NCBI RefSeq assembly: GCF_003050905.1
Contig: NZ_QAOT01000015.1
Direction: 5' to 3' (one strand)
DNA: 64,000 nt
Source: Cereibacter_A azotoformans
GTDB lineage: Bacteria > Pseudomonadota > Alphaproteobacteria > Rhodobacterales > Rhodobacteraceae
In this document: positions 1 to 8,429 of the stretch, in pieces
Numbering within the stretch: position 1 is the first letter of the stretch
How the letters are laid out: the number at the start of each line of letters is the position of its first letter
Made by a program: the position numbers and the translations under genes
Notes under the pieces: model-generated
What the model was told of the DNA's origin: nothing
The model's input: only the letters and a program-made list of their open reading frames with translations
Databases searched by the model: none

Positions 1-427
1 CCGCGATGCGCCTGTCGTACTTCTCCTGCAGCTTGCCCCGCGCAAGCCGCAGCGACTGGATGAAGACCCGCGCGGTCATCGACAGGGGCCGGACCTCCGA
101 GACCACCGTCACCCGCGTCCGACGCAGGGCGACCTCATGGAGATCGAGCATCAGGTCGGCCTTCATGGAGTGTCCGATGGCCTCGAACAGCAGGCGCTGG
201 CCCGGCTCGGCCCCGGCGAGGCGCATGTCCACCTCGCGCGGCTTGCCCTGAAATCCGAAGCGGATCAGCCAGGCCATGCCCGGCCCTTCGGTCGGCGCAC
301 CGTCGAGCCGCTGCATCTCGACCCCGCGCCTGAGCGCCGTCCGCTCCCAGAGGGTGAAATCCGAAAGCTGCCCCCATACGAAATCTATCGGAGCCTCGAC
401 GACTTCCTTCGCGCTCAGCCGCATCAT
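1..427 (-). CDS. SRPBCC-family protein (partial, C-terminus beyond window)
   Basis: Read from ATG at 427, the protein opens MMRLSAKEVVEAPIDFVWG and runs off the left edge after about 142 residues. The pattern of a beta strand, 'eAPIDFVWgqLsDFtLWE', then alternating strands and helices is that of START/SRPBCC ligand-binding folds (polyketide cyclase/CoxG-like). The ligand cannot be told. It lies about 33 bp downstream of the nudC stop on the same strand and may be cotranscribed with it. A second in-frame ATG is at 424. Because the C-terminal helix is cut off, the subfamily cannot be fixed. Confidence 0.7.
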   Translation of the reverse strand, partial: MMRLSAKEVVEAPIDFVWGQLSDFTLWERTALRRGVEMQRLDGAPTEGPGMAWLIRFGFQGKPREVDMRLAGAEPGQRLLFEAIGHSMKADLMLDLHEVALRRTRVTVVSEVRPLSMTARVFIQSLRLARGKLQEKYDRRIA

Positions 428-460
428 CCGTCCCCTTTCGCGTTCCGGCGCCTTCTGGCC

Positions 461-1414
461 TCAATCCAGCCGGTCCGCAAGCCAGTTGGCGATGAGGAAA
501 TGCGCGATCGAGCCCTCGCGCGCCGGCTTGATCGCGGGATGGCGCCCGGCCATCACTGTCAGCATCTCCTCGCGTGAGACCCAGCAGGCCTGCTCGAGTT
601 CGGCCGGGTCGAGGGTGATCTCCTCCGTGAGGGCGATCCCGTGGCAGCCCATCATCAGCGACGCCGGAAAGGGCCAGGGCTGGCTTGCGAGGTAGCGCAC
701 GGGGCCGACGGTCACGCCCGCCTCCTCCAGCACCTCGCGGCGCACGGCGGCCTCGATCGTCTCGCCCGGCTCGACAAAGCCCGCGAGACAGGAATGGACG
801 CCCTCGGGCCAGCCGGGCGAGCGGCCGATCAGCGCGCGGTTTCCGTGGGTCACGAGCATGATGACCACCGGATCCGTCCGCGGAAAATGCTGCGCCGCGC
901 AGACGGTGCAGCGGCGGTGCCAGCCGCCCTCGGTGGGCGCCGAGGGCGCCCCGCAGGCCGAGCAGAAGCGGTGGCTCCGGTGCCACTGGACCAGCGCCTT
1001 GGCCGTCGCCGCAAGCTCTGCCTCGCGGGGCGAGAGCCGCAGCATGACCCCGCGCAGCTCGCCGAAGCCCAGGGCCCCGGGCAGCGCCGGATGGGTCTGG
1101 AACGAAGGATCGAAGAAGCCCGCCTGAACCGCCTCGGCCCCCGCTTCGGCCGACCAGTGCGAGATGTCGGCGGCAAAGCGGGGCAGGTCTCCGTCGAGCC
1201 CCAGAAAGACCGGCGCATCGGCGCCGGCCAACGCCGGATGGCCGGCCTCGAGCCAGCCCAGGTGCCCGCCATCCGCGCAGAGCGGGCGGCCTCGCCAGAC
1301 CGGCAGGATCCGCCCGGCCTTGAGCAGACCCGCCAGCCCCTCGGCATCCCCCCTCAGCCGCCCTGCCCGATCCAGTCCCGAGCCTCCGAAGGTCACCGTT
1401 TCCGCGATGCGCAT
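461..1414 (-). CDS. nudC: NADH pyrophosphatase NudC (Nudix hydrolase)
   Basis: About 317 residues. NudC enzymes hydrolyse NAD(H) to NMN(H) and AMP, and in some bacteria remove NAD caps from RNA. Visible features are an N-terminal NUDIX-like domain, a four-cysteine zinc ribbon in the middle (CSACG, then CTVC about 18 residues on), and the Nudix box (GFVEPGETIEAAVRREVLEE) with the expected G, E, R, EE residues. A SQPWPFP stretch follows the box, the NudC-specific SQPWPFPxS motif. I place the start at MRIAETV because a GGAGGG-type ribosome site lies just upstream. A longer start (MTADGW, 1459) is possible. Confidence 0.9.
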   Translation of the reverse strand: MRIAETVTFGGSGLDRAGRLRGDAEGLAGLLKAGRILPVWRGRPLCADGGHLGWLEAGHPALAGADAPVFLGLDGDLPRFAADISHWSAEAGAEAVQAGFFDPSFQTHPALPGALGFGELRGVMLRLSPREAELAATAKALVQWHRSHRFCSACGAPSAPTEGGWHRRCTVCAAQHFPRTDPVVIMLVTHGNRALIGRSPGWPEGVHSCLAGFVEPGETIEAAVRREVLEEAGVTVGPVRYLASQPWPFPASLMMGCHGIALTEEITLDPAELEQACWVSREEMLTVMAGRHPAIKPAREGSIAHFLIANWLADRLD

Positions 1415-1567
1415 TCCGCCCTCCCACAGCCGGCGCCCCCGCCACCCGTCGGCCGTCATGCCACGCCGCGCCCGCCCGGCCAAGGGGCCCGGAGGCGCCT
1501 TGCGGCCGGGCCGCCGCGAGAGCAGCGCGGCGCATGAGCCTCGAGCCACCCTGCGTCCCCGGGGCGC

Positions 1568-1596
1568 TTGCAAATGCGGACGGCCCGGCCTATATC
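1568..1596 (+). promoter_or_regulatory. sigma-70-type promoter for the 4.5S RNA gene
   Basis: TTGCAA at 1568-1573 is followed by a 17-bp spacer and TATATC at 1591-1596. The expected transcription start (about 1603) coincides with the first paired base of the SRP RNA, which supports the assignment. The same TTGCA plus 17 bp layout is found in front of the tRNA-Arg gene at 47059. Confidence 0.6.
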
Positions 1597-1600
1597 GGCC

Positions 1601-1700
1601 GCGAGAGGTTGGCGCGGGCAGGCGCCTCGCCAACCCGGTCAGGTCCGGAAGGAAGCAGCCGTAACGAGCCCCGTCTGGGTCGATGTCCAGCCTCTCACCT
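1601..1700 (+). ncRNA. ffs: 4.5S RNA of the signal recognition particle
   Basis: The apical SRP domain is unmistakable: GGTCAGGTCCGGAAGGAAGC at about 1638-1657, the Ffh-binding internal loop and GGAA tetraloop hairpin. The flanks pair over a long helix: GAGAGGTTGG near 1603 with CCAGCCTCTC near 1689-1698. This RNA binds Ffh (SRP54) and targets nascent inner-membrane proteins to FtsY. Location directly upstream of dnaX-ybaB-recR is typical for alphaproteobacteria. The ends are estimated to within a few bases from the pairing. Confidence 0.93.
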
Positions 1701-1902
1701 TTCCGCACGTTCGTGACTACAGGGTGCCTCCGGGGCGGCGCTGGCGCGTCGGCCCTCGTCACATGGCCGTTTCCCGTGTCAGAATGACGGTGGCTTGCGA
1801 TCCGACGCGATCCGCTCCACGGCGCGGCGGCGGGCCCCTTCGGGTGGACGTTGCGCGTTTGCGGCCCTAATCTCGCTCCGTCCCCGAATCCGCCGAGGCC
1901 CG

Positions 1903-3651
1903 ATGTCCGACACACCCGAGCAAGGCTACCAGGTCCTTGCCCGCAAATACCGTCCGCAGACCTTCGCCGACCTGATCGGGCAGGATGCGATGGTGCGCAC
2001 GCTGAAGAACGCCTTCGCGGCCGACCGGATCGCCCATGCCTTCGTGATGACCGGCGTGCGGGGCGTGGGCAAGACCACCACCGCGCGGATCATCGCCAAG
2101 GGGCTGAACTGCGTCGGCCCCGACGGAGACGGCGGACCGACCACCGAACCCTGCGGGGCCTGCGAAGCCTGCCGCTCGATCGCCGAGGGCCGGCACGTCG
2201 ATGTCCTGGAGATGGACGCGGCCTCGCGCACCGGCGTGGGCGACATCCGCGAAATCATCGATTCGGTGCATTATCGCGCGGCCTCGGCGCGCTACAAGAT
2301 CTACATCATCGACGAGGTCCACATGCTCTCGACCAGCGCGTTCAACGCGCTGCTCAAGACGCTCGAGGAGCCGCCCGCCCATGTGAAGTTCATCTTCGCC
2401 ACCACCGAGATCCGCAAGGTGCCGGTCACGGTGCTGTCGCGCTGCCAGCGGTTCGACCTGAAGCGGATCGAGCCCGAGGTGATGATCGCGCATCTGGCGA
2501 AGGTGGCCGACAAGGAAGGCGCGCGGCTTACGGCCGACGCGCTCGCGCTGATCACCCGCGCGGCCGAGGGATCGGTGCGCGACGCGATGAGCCTGATGGA
2601 TCAGGCCATCGCGCACGGCGCGGGCGAGACCACGGCCGACGAGGTGCGGGCGATGCTGGGCCTCGCCGACCGGGGCCGGGTGCTCGACCTCTTCGATCTG
2701 GTGATGAAGGGCGATGCGGCGGGGGCGCTGGCCGAGCTTTCGGGCCAGTATGCCGACGGGGCCGATCCCATGGCCGTCCTGCGCGATCTGGCCGAGATCA
2801 CGCACTGGATCTCGATCATCAAGATCAGCCCGGACGCCGCCGACGATCCGACCACGCCGCCCGACGAACGCACGCGCGGCCTCGAGATGGCCGAGCGGCT
2901 GCCGATGCGGGTGCTCACCCGCATGTGGCAGATGCTGCTGAAGGCCATCGAGGAGGTCTCGCTGGCCCCGAACGCCATGATGGCGGCCGAGATGGCGGTG
3001 ATCCGCCTGACCCATGTCGCGGACCTGCCCGACCCCGAGGCGCTGATCCGCAGGCTCCAGTCCGAGCCGCGGCCTTCGGGCCCGGGGGGCGGTGGTGGGG
3101 GCATGCCGGCGGGAGCGCCGGCCGCGGCGCCGATGGCGCGGATGCAGGCCGCCGCGCCGCGCACCGCCGCCCCTGCGCCGCAAGCCTCGGGCGCCGCCAC
3201 CGCCATGGCGCTCGCGCCGGGCGCCGTCCTCTGTCAGAGCTTTGGCCAGATGGTGGAGCTGATCCGGCAGAAGCGCGACATGAAACTGCTTTACGAGGTC
3301 GAGACGGGCGTGCGGCTCGTCCGCTTCGCCCCCGGCCGGATCGAGTTCGAGCCCGCGCCCGATGCCGCGCCCGACCTGGCCGCCCGGCTCTCGCAGCGGC
3401 TCCAGGGCTGGACCGGCGCGCGCTGGGGCGTCTCGGTCGTCTCGGGCGGCGGCGCGCCGACGCTCGCCGAAGAGCGCGACAAGGGGCGCCTTGAAGAAGA
3501 GGCGCGGGCGCTGGAAAACCCGCTCGTCCAGGCGGTGATGGCCGCCTTCCCGGGCGCGCGCATCGCCGAGATCCGCAAGCTCGAGGAACAGGCCGCGGCC
3601 GAGGCTCTGCCCGAGGTCGAGGATGAGTGGGACCCGTTCGAGGACAATTGA
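1903..3651 (+). CDS. dnaX: DNA polymerase III subunit gamma/tau
   Basis: 582 residues. This is the clamp-loader ATPase that loads the beta clamp and ties the replisome together. Walker A GVRGVGKTTTAR is at about 51-62, followed by a zinc-binding cysteine cluster (GLNCVG...EPCGACEAC). The DEVHMLS Walker B box and the SRC arginine-finger motif (LSRCQRF) follow. A Gly/Ala/Pro-rich linker at about 385-450 leads to the tau-type C-terminal domain. I chose MSDTPEQGYQ as the start because upstream in-frame sequence does not resemble DnaX and overlaps the ffs-dnaX spacer. It is first in a dnaX-ybaB-recR run with spacings of 12 and 1 bp. Confidence 0.95.
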   Translation: MSDTPEQGYQVLARKYRPQTFADLIGQDAMVRTLKNAFAADRIAHAFVMTGVRGVGKTTTARIIAKGLNCVGPDGDGGPTTEPCGACEACRSIAEGRHVDVLEMDAASRTGVGDIREIIDSVHYRAASARYKIYIIDEVHMLSTSAFNALLKTLEEPPAHVKFIFATTEIRKVPVTVLSRCQRFDLKRIEPEVMIAHLAKVADKEGARLTADALALITRAAEGSVRDAMSLMDQAIAHGAGETTADEVRAMLGLADRGRVLDLFDLVMKGDAAGALAELSGQYADGADPMAVLRDLAEITHWISIIKISPDAADDPTTPPDERTRGLEMAERLPMRVLTRMWQMLLKAIEEVSLAPNAMMAAEMAVIRLTHVADLPDPEALIRRLQSEPRPSGPGGGGGGMPAGAPAAAPMARMQAAAPRTAAPAPQASGAATAMALAPGAVLCQSFGQMVELIRQKRDMKLLYEVETGVRLVRFAPGRIEFEPAPDAAPDLAARLSQRLQGWTGARWGVSVVSGGGAPTLAEERDKGRLEEEARALENPLVQAVMAAFPGARIAEIRKLEEQAAAEALPEVEDEWDPFEDN

Positions 3652-3663
3652 GAGGAGCAACGA

Positions 3664-4008
3664 ATGCTGAAGGGTTTGGGCGGTCTTGGCGACATGGCCA
3701 AGATGATGAAGGCCGCGCAGGGATTCCAGGAGAAGATGGCGCAGCTGCAGGAGGATCTCGGCAGCATGACCGTCGTGGGCGAGTCCGGTGCGGGCCTTGT
3801 GCGCGCCACGGCGACCGCCAAGGGCGAGCTGACGGGTCTCGAGATCGACCCCTCGATCTTCGTGGCCTCGGAGAAGGAAGTGGTCGAGGACCTGATCCTC
3901 GCCGCCATCAAGGACGCGCAGTCCAAGGCCTCCGAGCGGGCCAAGCAGGAAATGGGCAAGCTGACCGACGGTCTCGGCCTGCCGCCGGGCATGAAGCTGC
4001 CCTTCTGA
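3664..4008 (+). CDS. YbaB/EbfC nucleoid-associated protein
   Basis: 114 residues, the usual length for this DNA-binding dimer family. The N-terminus MLKGLGGLGDMAKMMKAAQ, a central G(A/E)ltGleIDPS strand and the C-terminal 'GlglPpGMKLPF' tail are characteristic. EbfC proteins coat DNA and are almost always encoded between dnaX and recR, as here. A GAGGAGC ribosome site precedes the ATG. The recR start codon begins one base after this stop, so translation of the two is probably coupled. Confidence 0.93.
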   Translation: MLKGLGGLGDMAKMMKAAQGFQEKMAQLQEDLGSMTVVGESGAGLVRATATAKGELTGLEIDPSIFVASEKEVVEDLILAAIKDAQSKASERAKQEMGKLTDGLGLPPGMKLPF

Positions 4009-4009
4009 C

Positions 4010-4609
4010 ATGGCCGAGGCCCCGGGCGACATCGAGCGGCTGATCGAGCTGATGGCGCGCCTGCCGGGCCTCGGGCCGCGCTCGGCCCGCCGGGCCGTGC
4101 TTGTGATGCTGAAGAAACGGGGGGCCGTGATGGCCCCTCTGGCGCAGGCCATGGCCGAGGTTGCGGCCACGGCGCGCGACTGCGCCCGCTGCGGCAACAT
4201 CACCAGCGCCGACCTCTGCGACATCTGCCGAGACGACCGCCGCGCCACGGGCGAGCTTTGCGTGGTCGAGGATGTGGCCGACCTCTGGGCGCTGGAACGC
4301 GCGGGCGTGTTCCGCGGCCGCTACCATGTGCTGGGCGGCGTGCTCTCGGCGCTCGACTCGGTGGGGCCGGACGAGCTGCGCATTCCCCGCCTTGCCGAAA
4401 GGGTCCGGGATGAAGGCATCTCAGAGGTGATCCTCGCACTCAATGCCACCGTGGACGGGCAGACGACCGCCCACTACATCGCCGACGTGCTCGAACCATC
4501 GGGCGTGCAGGTCACTTCGCTGGCGCAGGGCGTGCCCATCGGCGGCGAGCTGGATTACCTCGACGACGGCACCATCGGCGCGGCGCTTCGGGCGCGCCGG
4601 AGGTTCTGA
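4010..4609 (+). CDS. recR: Recombination mediator protein RecR
   Basis: 199 residues, normal for RecR. With RecF/RecO it loads RecA onto SSB-coated single-strand gaps. An N-terminal helix-hairpin-helix (LMARLPGLGPRSARRAVL) is followed by a C4 zinc finger (CARCGN...CDIC, about residues 58-75). The TOPRIM domain contains VVEDVADLWALE and ALNATVDGQTTA, and the C-terminal ASSLAQGVPIGGELDYLD type motif (here TSLAQGVPIG) is present. Third gene of the dnaX-ybaB-recR operon. Confidence 0.95.
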   Translation: MAEAPGDIERLIELMARLPGLGPRSARRAVLVMLKKRGAVMAPLAQAMAEVAATARDCARCGNITSADLCDICRDDRRATGELCVVEDVADLWALERAGVFRGRYHVLGGVLSALDSVGPDELRIPRLAERVRDEGISEVILALNATVDGQTTAHYIADVLEPSGVQVTSLAQGVPIGGELDYLDDGTIGAALRARRRF

Positions 4610-4673
4610 AGGCGGCCGCCCCGCCGGACGGCCGCCCCCTCGCCCCCACGGACGGGTCGGCCCCTCGCCTGCC

Positions 4674-5894
4674 CTACCCCCTCGACGGCACGAGCCGCGA
4701 CACCGTCCCGTCCACCGGCCGCTGCATCCAGCGCACGAGGCGCTGAAAGCGGGTGGCAACCGCCCGCCAGATCCGGCTCGCATCCGCGGCAACCGGCGTC
4801 ATGAGCCGCAGGAAGAGCCAGCTCTGCCCCATCATGATCGCGAAGACCACCAGCGCAAGCGGCAGCCCGCCGCCGATCACGGGAACCCTCTCTGGCGCCA
4901 GATAGAGCAGGATGTTGCCGAAGGCGAAGGTAAAGAGGCTCGTCCGCCCGAGGAACAGCAAGGGGCTGCCCCAGCGCCGCCCGAGCCGGTCAAAGAGCAG
5001 GATCGCAAGCAGCACCTCGAGCAGGGTCGCGGTGAGGCCGATGGTGGCATAGATCGGGTGGTTGTCGTTCCGCAGGCTCATGTCGGCGATGGCCGCGACG
5101 GTCTCGAAGGGCGCGTGCCAGTTCCACATGAGCGCCGAAGCCGCCGCCGTGGTGCCCAGCATCAGGCCGAGGATGACGCCGCCCCGACGCCGCTCGCGCA
5201 CGTCAGACGATAGCAGCAGCCGAACCCCACGACCGAGGAGCATCCCGGCCGCAACCAGCGCCAGCCCGTGCAGCACGGACGGGCCGCCCGCCTCGTTCGT
5301 GCCTCCGTAAAGGAAGCTCGCAGGTTTCAGCAGATAATCGCGCCCCAGCAGGAGAGGCGGCTCGGGGATCTGCGAAAGCAGCGGATAGGCCGCCGGCACC
5401 GCCACCGCGAACAGAAGGATCGCCTTCAGCCCGTGCCGCATCCTCAGGCGCAGCAGGAGGGGCGCCGCCAGCAGCGCCAGCGCGTAGAACTTCAGGATAT
5501 CGGCATAGGGCGTGATGCCCAGCATCAGCAGGCAGCGGATCGTATAGCCGAGCGACTGCTCGCCCGAGACATGCAAAGCAAACACGGTCAGCGCATAGAG
5601 CAGGTAGCATTGCAGCGCCCGCGTCCAGAGTTGCCGCGTGGCAGCTGCGGCCCCGCCGTTGGCAAAGCGCGGCGCATAGACGATCTCGAGCATCGCGCCG
5701 AAGAGGCCGATGAAGGTCACCGGCGCCGTCTGCATCGCAAAACGTGTCACGGTGGCGGCGGTGCCTTGCCAGATCTGGAAGACATCAAACTCGATCAGCG
5801 CGTGGCTCAGCATCGCCAGCATGATCGCCAAGGAGCGGGTGACGTCCACGCCATTGATGCGCGGTGTCGAGCTTCGGGAAATCTTGGTCGGCAT
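4674..5894 (-). CDS. Multi-pass membrane protein, OpgC/acyltransferase-like
   Basis: 406 residues with about ten hydrophobic segments. The N-terminal block GVDVTRSLAIMLAMLSHALI resembles the first helix of acyltransferase-3/OpgC proteins (R, L, A followed by a His in the membrane). OpgC-type enzymes succinylate periplasmic glucans; other family members O-acetylate polysaccharides. I cannot tell which applies, and no glucan genes are nearby. It convergently faces recR, with 64 bp between the stops. The upstream trcR gene ends in its own terminator, so this gene is likely an independent unit. Confidence 0.6.
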   Translation of the reverse strand: MPTKISRSSTPRINGVDVTRSLAIMLAMLSHALIEFDVFQIWQGTAATVTRFAMQTAPVTFIGLFGAMLEIVYAPRFANGGAAAATRQLWTRALQCYLLYALTVFALHVSGEQSLGYTIRCLLMLGITPYADILKFYALALLAAPLLLRLRMRHGLKAILLFAVAVPAAYPLLSQIPEPPLLLGRDYLLKPASFLYGGTNEAGGPSVLHGLALVAAGMLLGRGVRLLLSSDVRERRRGGVILGLMLGTTAAASALMWNWHAPFETVAAIADMSLRNDNHPIYATIGLTATLLEVLLAILLFDRLGRRWGSPLLFLGRTSLFTFAFGNILLYLAPERVPVIGGGLPLALVVFAIMMGQSWLFLRLMTPVAADASRIWRAVATRFQRLVRWMQRPVDGTVSRLVPSRG

Positions 5895-5991
5895 GGTCGG
5901 TCCTGCAAGGGAGGCGACTGCCCGGCGCTCGACCGGCGGCAGCCCCCAAGGCGGAAAAGGGAATGTGACGTCAATGCGGCACGATCAAAAG

Positions 5992-6018
5992 CGAACAGCC
6001 GCACGAGGCGGCTGTTCG
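5992..6018 (-). terminator. Rho-independent terminator of trcR
   Basis: A perfect 11-bp inverted repeat, CGAACAGCCGC and GCGGCTGTTCG, separated by 5 bases. On the minus strand the stem is followed by CTTTTG, a short T run. It sits 74 bp downstream of the trcR stop and upstream of the next minus-strand gene. Confidence 0.75.
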
Positions 6019-6091
6019 AGTCCTCACCCATCGAACGAGTGAGATCAATCATAAATTGTCCGGCGCCGCCCTGCCGGCGATCGGTCGCCGG

Positions 6092-6853
6092 TCAGCGGCG
6101 GGGATCCTCGTCCTCGTCCTCGTCCTCGTCCGCATCATCGCCGTGCGGCAGATTGAAGAAGGAGTCGGCGTCCGAGAAATCCGCGGGCCGCTTTTCTTCT
6201 TCGGGGCGCCCGAACTGCTCGAGCCCCGCCAGGCCCGAGGGCATCCGCGGCTCGTCCGGCATCGAGAGCGACTGCTCGGTCGAGACGAGCTTGCGGCGCT
6301 CGTCATCGCTCATCACCACGCCCTCGGCGGCCTTGCGGCGGGCCGCCTGCTGCACGGCCGTGTCAAGCTCGGTCTGGCGGCAGAGACCCAGTGCCACCGG
6401 GTCGATCGGCTGGATCGAGCCGATGTTCCAGTGCGTCCGCTCACGGATCGACTGGATGGTGGGCTTGGTGGTGCCGACAAGCTTGGCGATGGCGCCGTCC
6501 GAAAGCTCGGGGTGGAACTTGACAAGCCACAGGATCGCCGCCGGCCGGTCCTGCCGCTTGGAGAGCGGCGTGTAGCGCGGGCCGCGGCGCTTCTCCTCGC
6601 CCACCGCGGCGGGGTTGAACTTCAGCTTCAGCCGGTAGAGCGGGTCCTTCTCGCCCTTCTGGATCTCGATCTGGTCGAGCTGGTTGTTGGCCACCGGGTC
6701 GAAGCCCTTGACCCCGGTCGCCACATCCCCGTCGGCGATGCCCTGCACCTCGAGTTCGTGCATGCCGCAGAAGTCCGCGATCTGCCTGAACGAGAGAGTG
6801 GTGTTGTCGATCAGCCAGACCGCGGTGGCCTTGGACATCAGCGGCTTGTTCAT
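6092..6853 (-). CDS. trcR: Cell-cycle transcriptional regulator TrcR (DUF1013)
   Basis: 253 residues. The N-terminus MNKPLMSKATAVWLIDNTTL and the following HTH-like segment (FRQIADFCGMHELEVQGIAD) are those of the alphaproteobacterial DUF1013 family, annotated in recent databases as TrcR. A second helix-turn-helix-like stretch (LVGTTKPTIQSIRERTHWN) lies near residue 150. The C-terminal tail ends in an acidic Asp/Glu repeat (ADEDEDEDEDP). The start is set by an AGAGGA site 8 bases upstream; longer readings go through the divergent promoter region. Confidence 0.85.
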   Translation of the reverse strand: MNKPLMSKATAVWLIDNTTLSFRQIADFCGMHELEVQGIADGDVATGVKGFDPVANNQLDQIEIQKGEKDPLYRLKLKFNPAAVGEEKRRGPRYTPLSKRQDRPAAILWLVKFHPELSDGAIAKLVGTTKPTIQSIRERTHWNIGSIQPIDPVALGLCRQTELDTAVQQAARRKAAEGVVMSDDERRKLVSTEQSLSMPDEPRMPSGLAGLEQFGRPEEEKRPADFSDADSFFNLPHGDDADEDEDEDEDPRR

Positions 6854-6974
6854 CGGACGATCCTCTGCAAATCTTGACCATGCCGGGAAAACGGCTGCGG
6901 CCTGGCCGCGTCTTCTCGTTTTCGGGAAGTTCACGCTGGCATATACTGCCGATCCGCAGCGAGGGGAAGTAAAA

Positions 6975-7595
6975 ATGCGCATCCTGGCTGTCATGCTCGC
7001 ACTGGGCGCGGCACCGGCCCTTGCCGATCACGACCGGGCGGGCGACTTCACCCACTACATCCTCGCCCTCAGCTGGGAGCCGACCTGGTGTGCGCTGGAA
7101 GGCGAGGCCCGCGGAGCCGAGGAATGCAGCTGGGGCCGCGGCTTCGTGCTGCATGGCCTCTGGCCGCAGCGCGAGGAAGGCTGGCCGGCCTATTGCCTCA
7201 CGGTCGAGCGCGACCCCTCGCGGCGCGAGACGAATGCCATGTCCGACCTGATGTCGCCGGGCCTCGCCTGGCACCAGTGGAAGAAGCATGGCCGCTGCGC
7301 GGATCTGCCGCCGACGGACTATTTCGCCCTCATGCGCGAGGCCTTCGCCCGCGTCACCGTGCCCGAGCCGCTGCGACGGCTGGAGGAGGACATCTCGCTG
7401 CCGCCGCGCGTGCTCGAGGAGGCTTTCACCGAGGCCAACCCGGGGCTGATGCCCGACGGGATCACGATCACCTGCGAAGGCGGCCATGTGCAGGAGGTGC
7501 GGATCTGCCTGACGAAGGACCTCGCGTTCCGTGACTGCGCGCCGGACACGCGGAGGGACTGCCGTCTGCCGGTTGCGATGATGGACCGGCCGTAG
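6975..7595 (+). CDS. Secreted ribonuclease T2 family protein
   Basis: 206 residues with a short signal peptide (MRILAVMLALGAAPALA). It keeps both catalytic boxes of RNase T2: HGLWPQ (CAS I) at about residue 57 and WHQWKKHGRC (CAS II) at about residue 96, including both His residues. RNase T2 enzymes cleave RNA non-specifically through 2',3'-cyclic phosphates, here probably in the periplasm. A strong GAGGGGAAG ribosome site precedes the ATG. Divergent from trcR, with a 120-bp shared upstream region. Confidence 0.9.
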   Translation: MRILAVMLALGAAPALADHDRAGDFTHYILALSWEPTWCALEGEARGAEECSWGRGFVLHGLWPQREEGWPAYCLTVERDPSRRETNAMSDLMSPGLAWHQWKKHGRCADLPPTDYFALMREAFARVTVPEPLRRLEEDISLPPRVLEEAFTEANPGLMPDGITITCEGGHVQEVRICLTKDLAFRDCAPDTRRDCRLPVAMMDRP

Positions 7596-7611
7596 CGACC
7601 GGAGCCGGCGG

Positions 7612-7660
7612 CCGGGGGCGCTGCCCCCGGACCCCCGGGATATTTGGACCAGAGTGAAAG
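7612..7660 (+). repeat. Intergenic palindromic repeat family A, copy 1
   Basis: A CCGGGGGC/GCCCCCGG hairpin is followed by ACCCCCGGG and the tail ATATTTGGACCAGAGTGAA. The same hairpin-plus-tail arrangement recurs at 41167, also just after the stop codon of a plus-strand gene. It probably ends the RNase T2 transcript and is a dispersed repeat. Confidence 0.6.
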
Positions 7661-7772
7661 CCGCAGCGGCGGCAGGCTGTAGCGAGGGTGCTCTCGGGAT
7701 ATCCGGGCAGCGTGGGTATCCGGGCGTTCGCGGTCACCGTCTGTCGGCGCACGGGCCTCCTTCCGCGGCAGC

Positions 7773-7807
7773 GCCGCCCGAGGGGGTTCGATGCCCCCGA
7801 GGGCGGC
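7773..7807 (+). repeat. Intergenic palindromic repeat family B, copy 1
   Basis: Layout is GCCGCCC, GA, GGGGG, loop TTCGATG, CCCCC, GA, GGGCGGC. The arms pair perfectly except for an internal 5'-CGAG/3'-GAGC tandem G-A mismatch. Copies with the same layout are at 38800-38834 (same strand) and 32401-32435 (opposite strand). It sits just beyond the 3' end of the lipocalin gene. Confidence 0.7.
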
Positions 7808-7835
7808 TCCGCCTGCCGGTCCGGGCGGCGCCGTC

Positions 7836-8354
7836 TCAGCGCTGGTCCGTGCGCTGGAGTGAAGCGGCGTCATAGCCGCTCCGCTCGAAGAGGTCGCGGG
7901 CCGCGCGCAGTTCCTCGGGCCCGATCTGCCTGTCGCGGTGCAGCACCCATCCGGCGATGCGCGTCGGTGTGCCGACGACCAGCGTCCGCCCGTCGCGCGA
8001 CTGGCCGAGGATCCAGTAGTCGCCCCCGAAGGGCACGCCCCGCAGGTCCACCGTCAGTCTGCCCGGTGCCACCACCCGCGCCGTGCCCGAGATCTGGCGC
8101 ACCATGCCGTTCACCTCGCAGCGGTTGGTGAGGGCGAGGGTCCCGTCCGGCAGCGGGCGGTATTCCGCGGTCGTCCGGCGACAGCCCTGCTGGAAGGGCG
8201 CGGGATAGCTCGCCACCTCATACCACAGGCCCGCGATGTCGGCGGGCTGCACCGTCGGATCGAGGAAGAAGGGCGCCCCCAGCCAGCGATCCGAGGGCAC
8301 ATGCCGCTCGCAGGCCGCCAGTGCGAGTAGAGCGATAAGGGCCAGGCCTTTCAT
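7836..8354 (-). CDS. Lipocalin-family outer-membrane lipoprotein (Blc-like)
   Basis: 172 residues. The signal peptide ends in a lipobox (LLALAAC), so it should be lipidated at Cys14. The lipocalin signature GLWYEVASYP is present near residue 42, and YWILGQSRDGRTLVVGTPTR matches the second structurally conserved region (Y-x-I-x-G...). Bacterial lipocalins bind lysophospholipids or fatty acids at the outer membrane. A single-gene unit: its 3' side faces the RNase T2 gene across two palindromic repeats. Confidence 0.85.
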   Translation of the reverse strand: MKGLALIALLALAACERHVPSDRWLGAPFFLDPTVQPADIAGLWYEVASYPAPFQQGCRRTTAEYRPLPDGTLALTNRCEVNGMVRQISGTARVVAPGRLTVDLRGVPFGGDYWILGQSRDGRTLVVGTPTRIAGWVLHRDRQIGPEELRAARDLFERSGYDAASLQRTDQR

Positions 8355-8429
8355 CCGGAACTCCCTTGTCCAGTTGCCGCATTGCAGGGTGCGGCTGTCG
8401 GCGGCCGCAACCCGTTCTGTGCTGCCGCC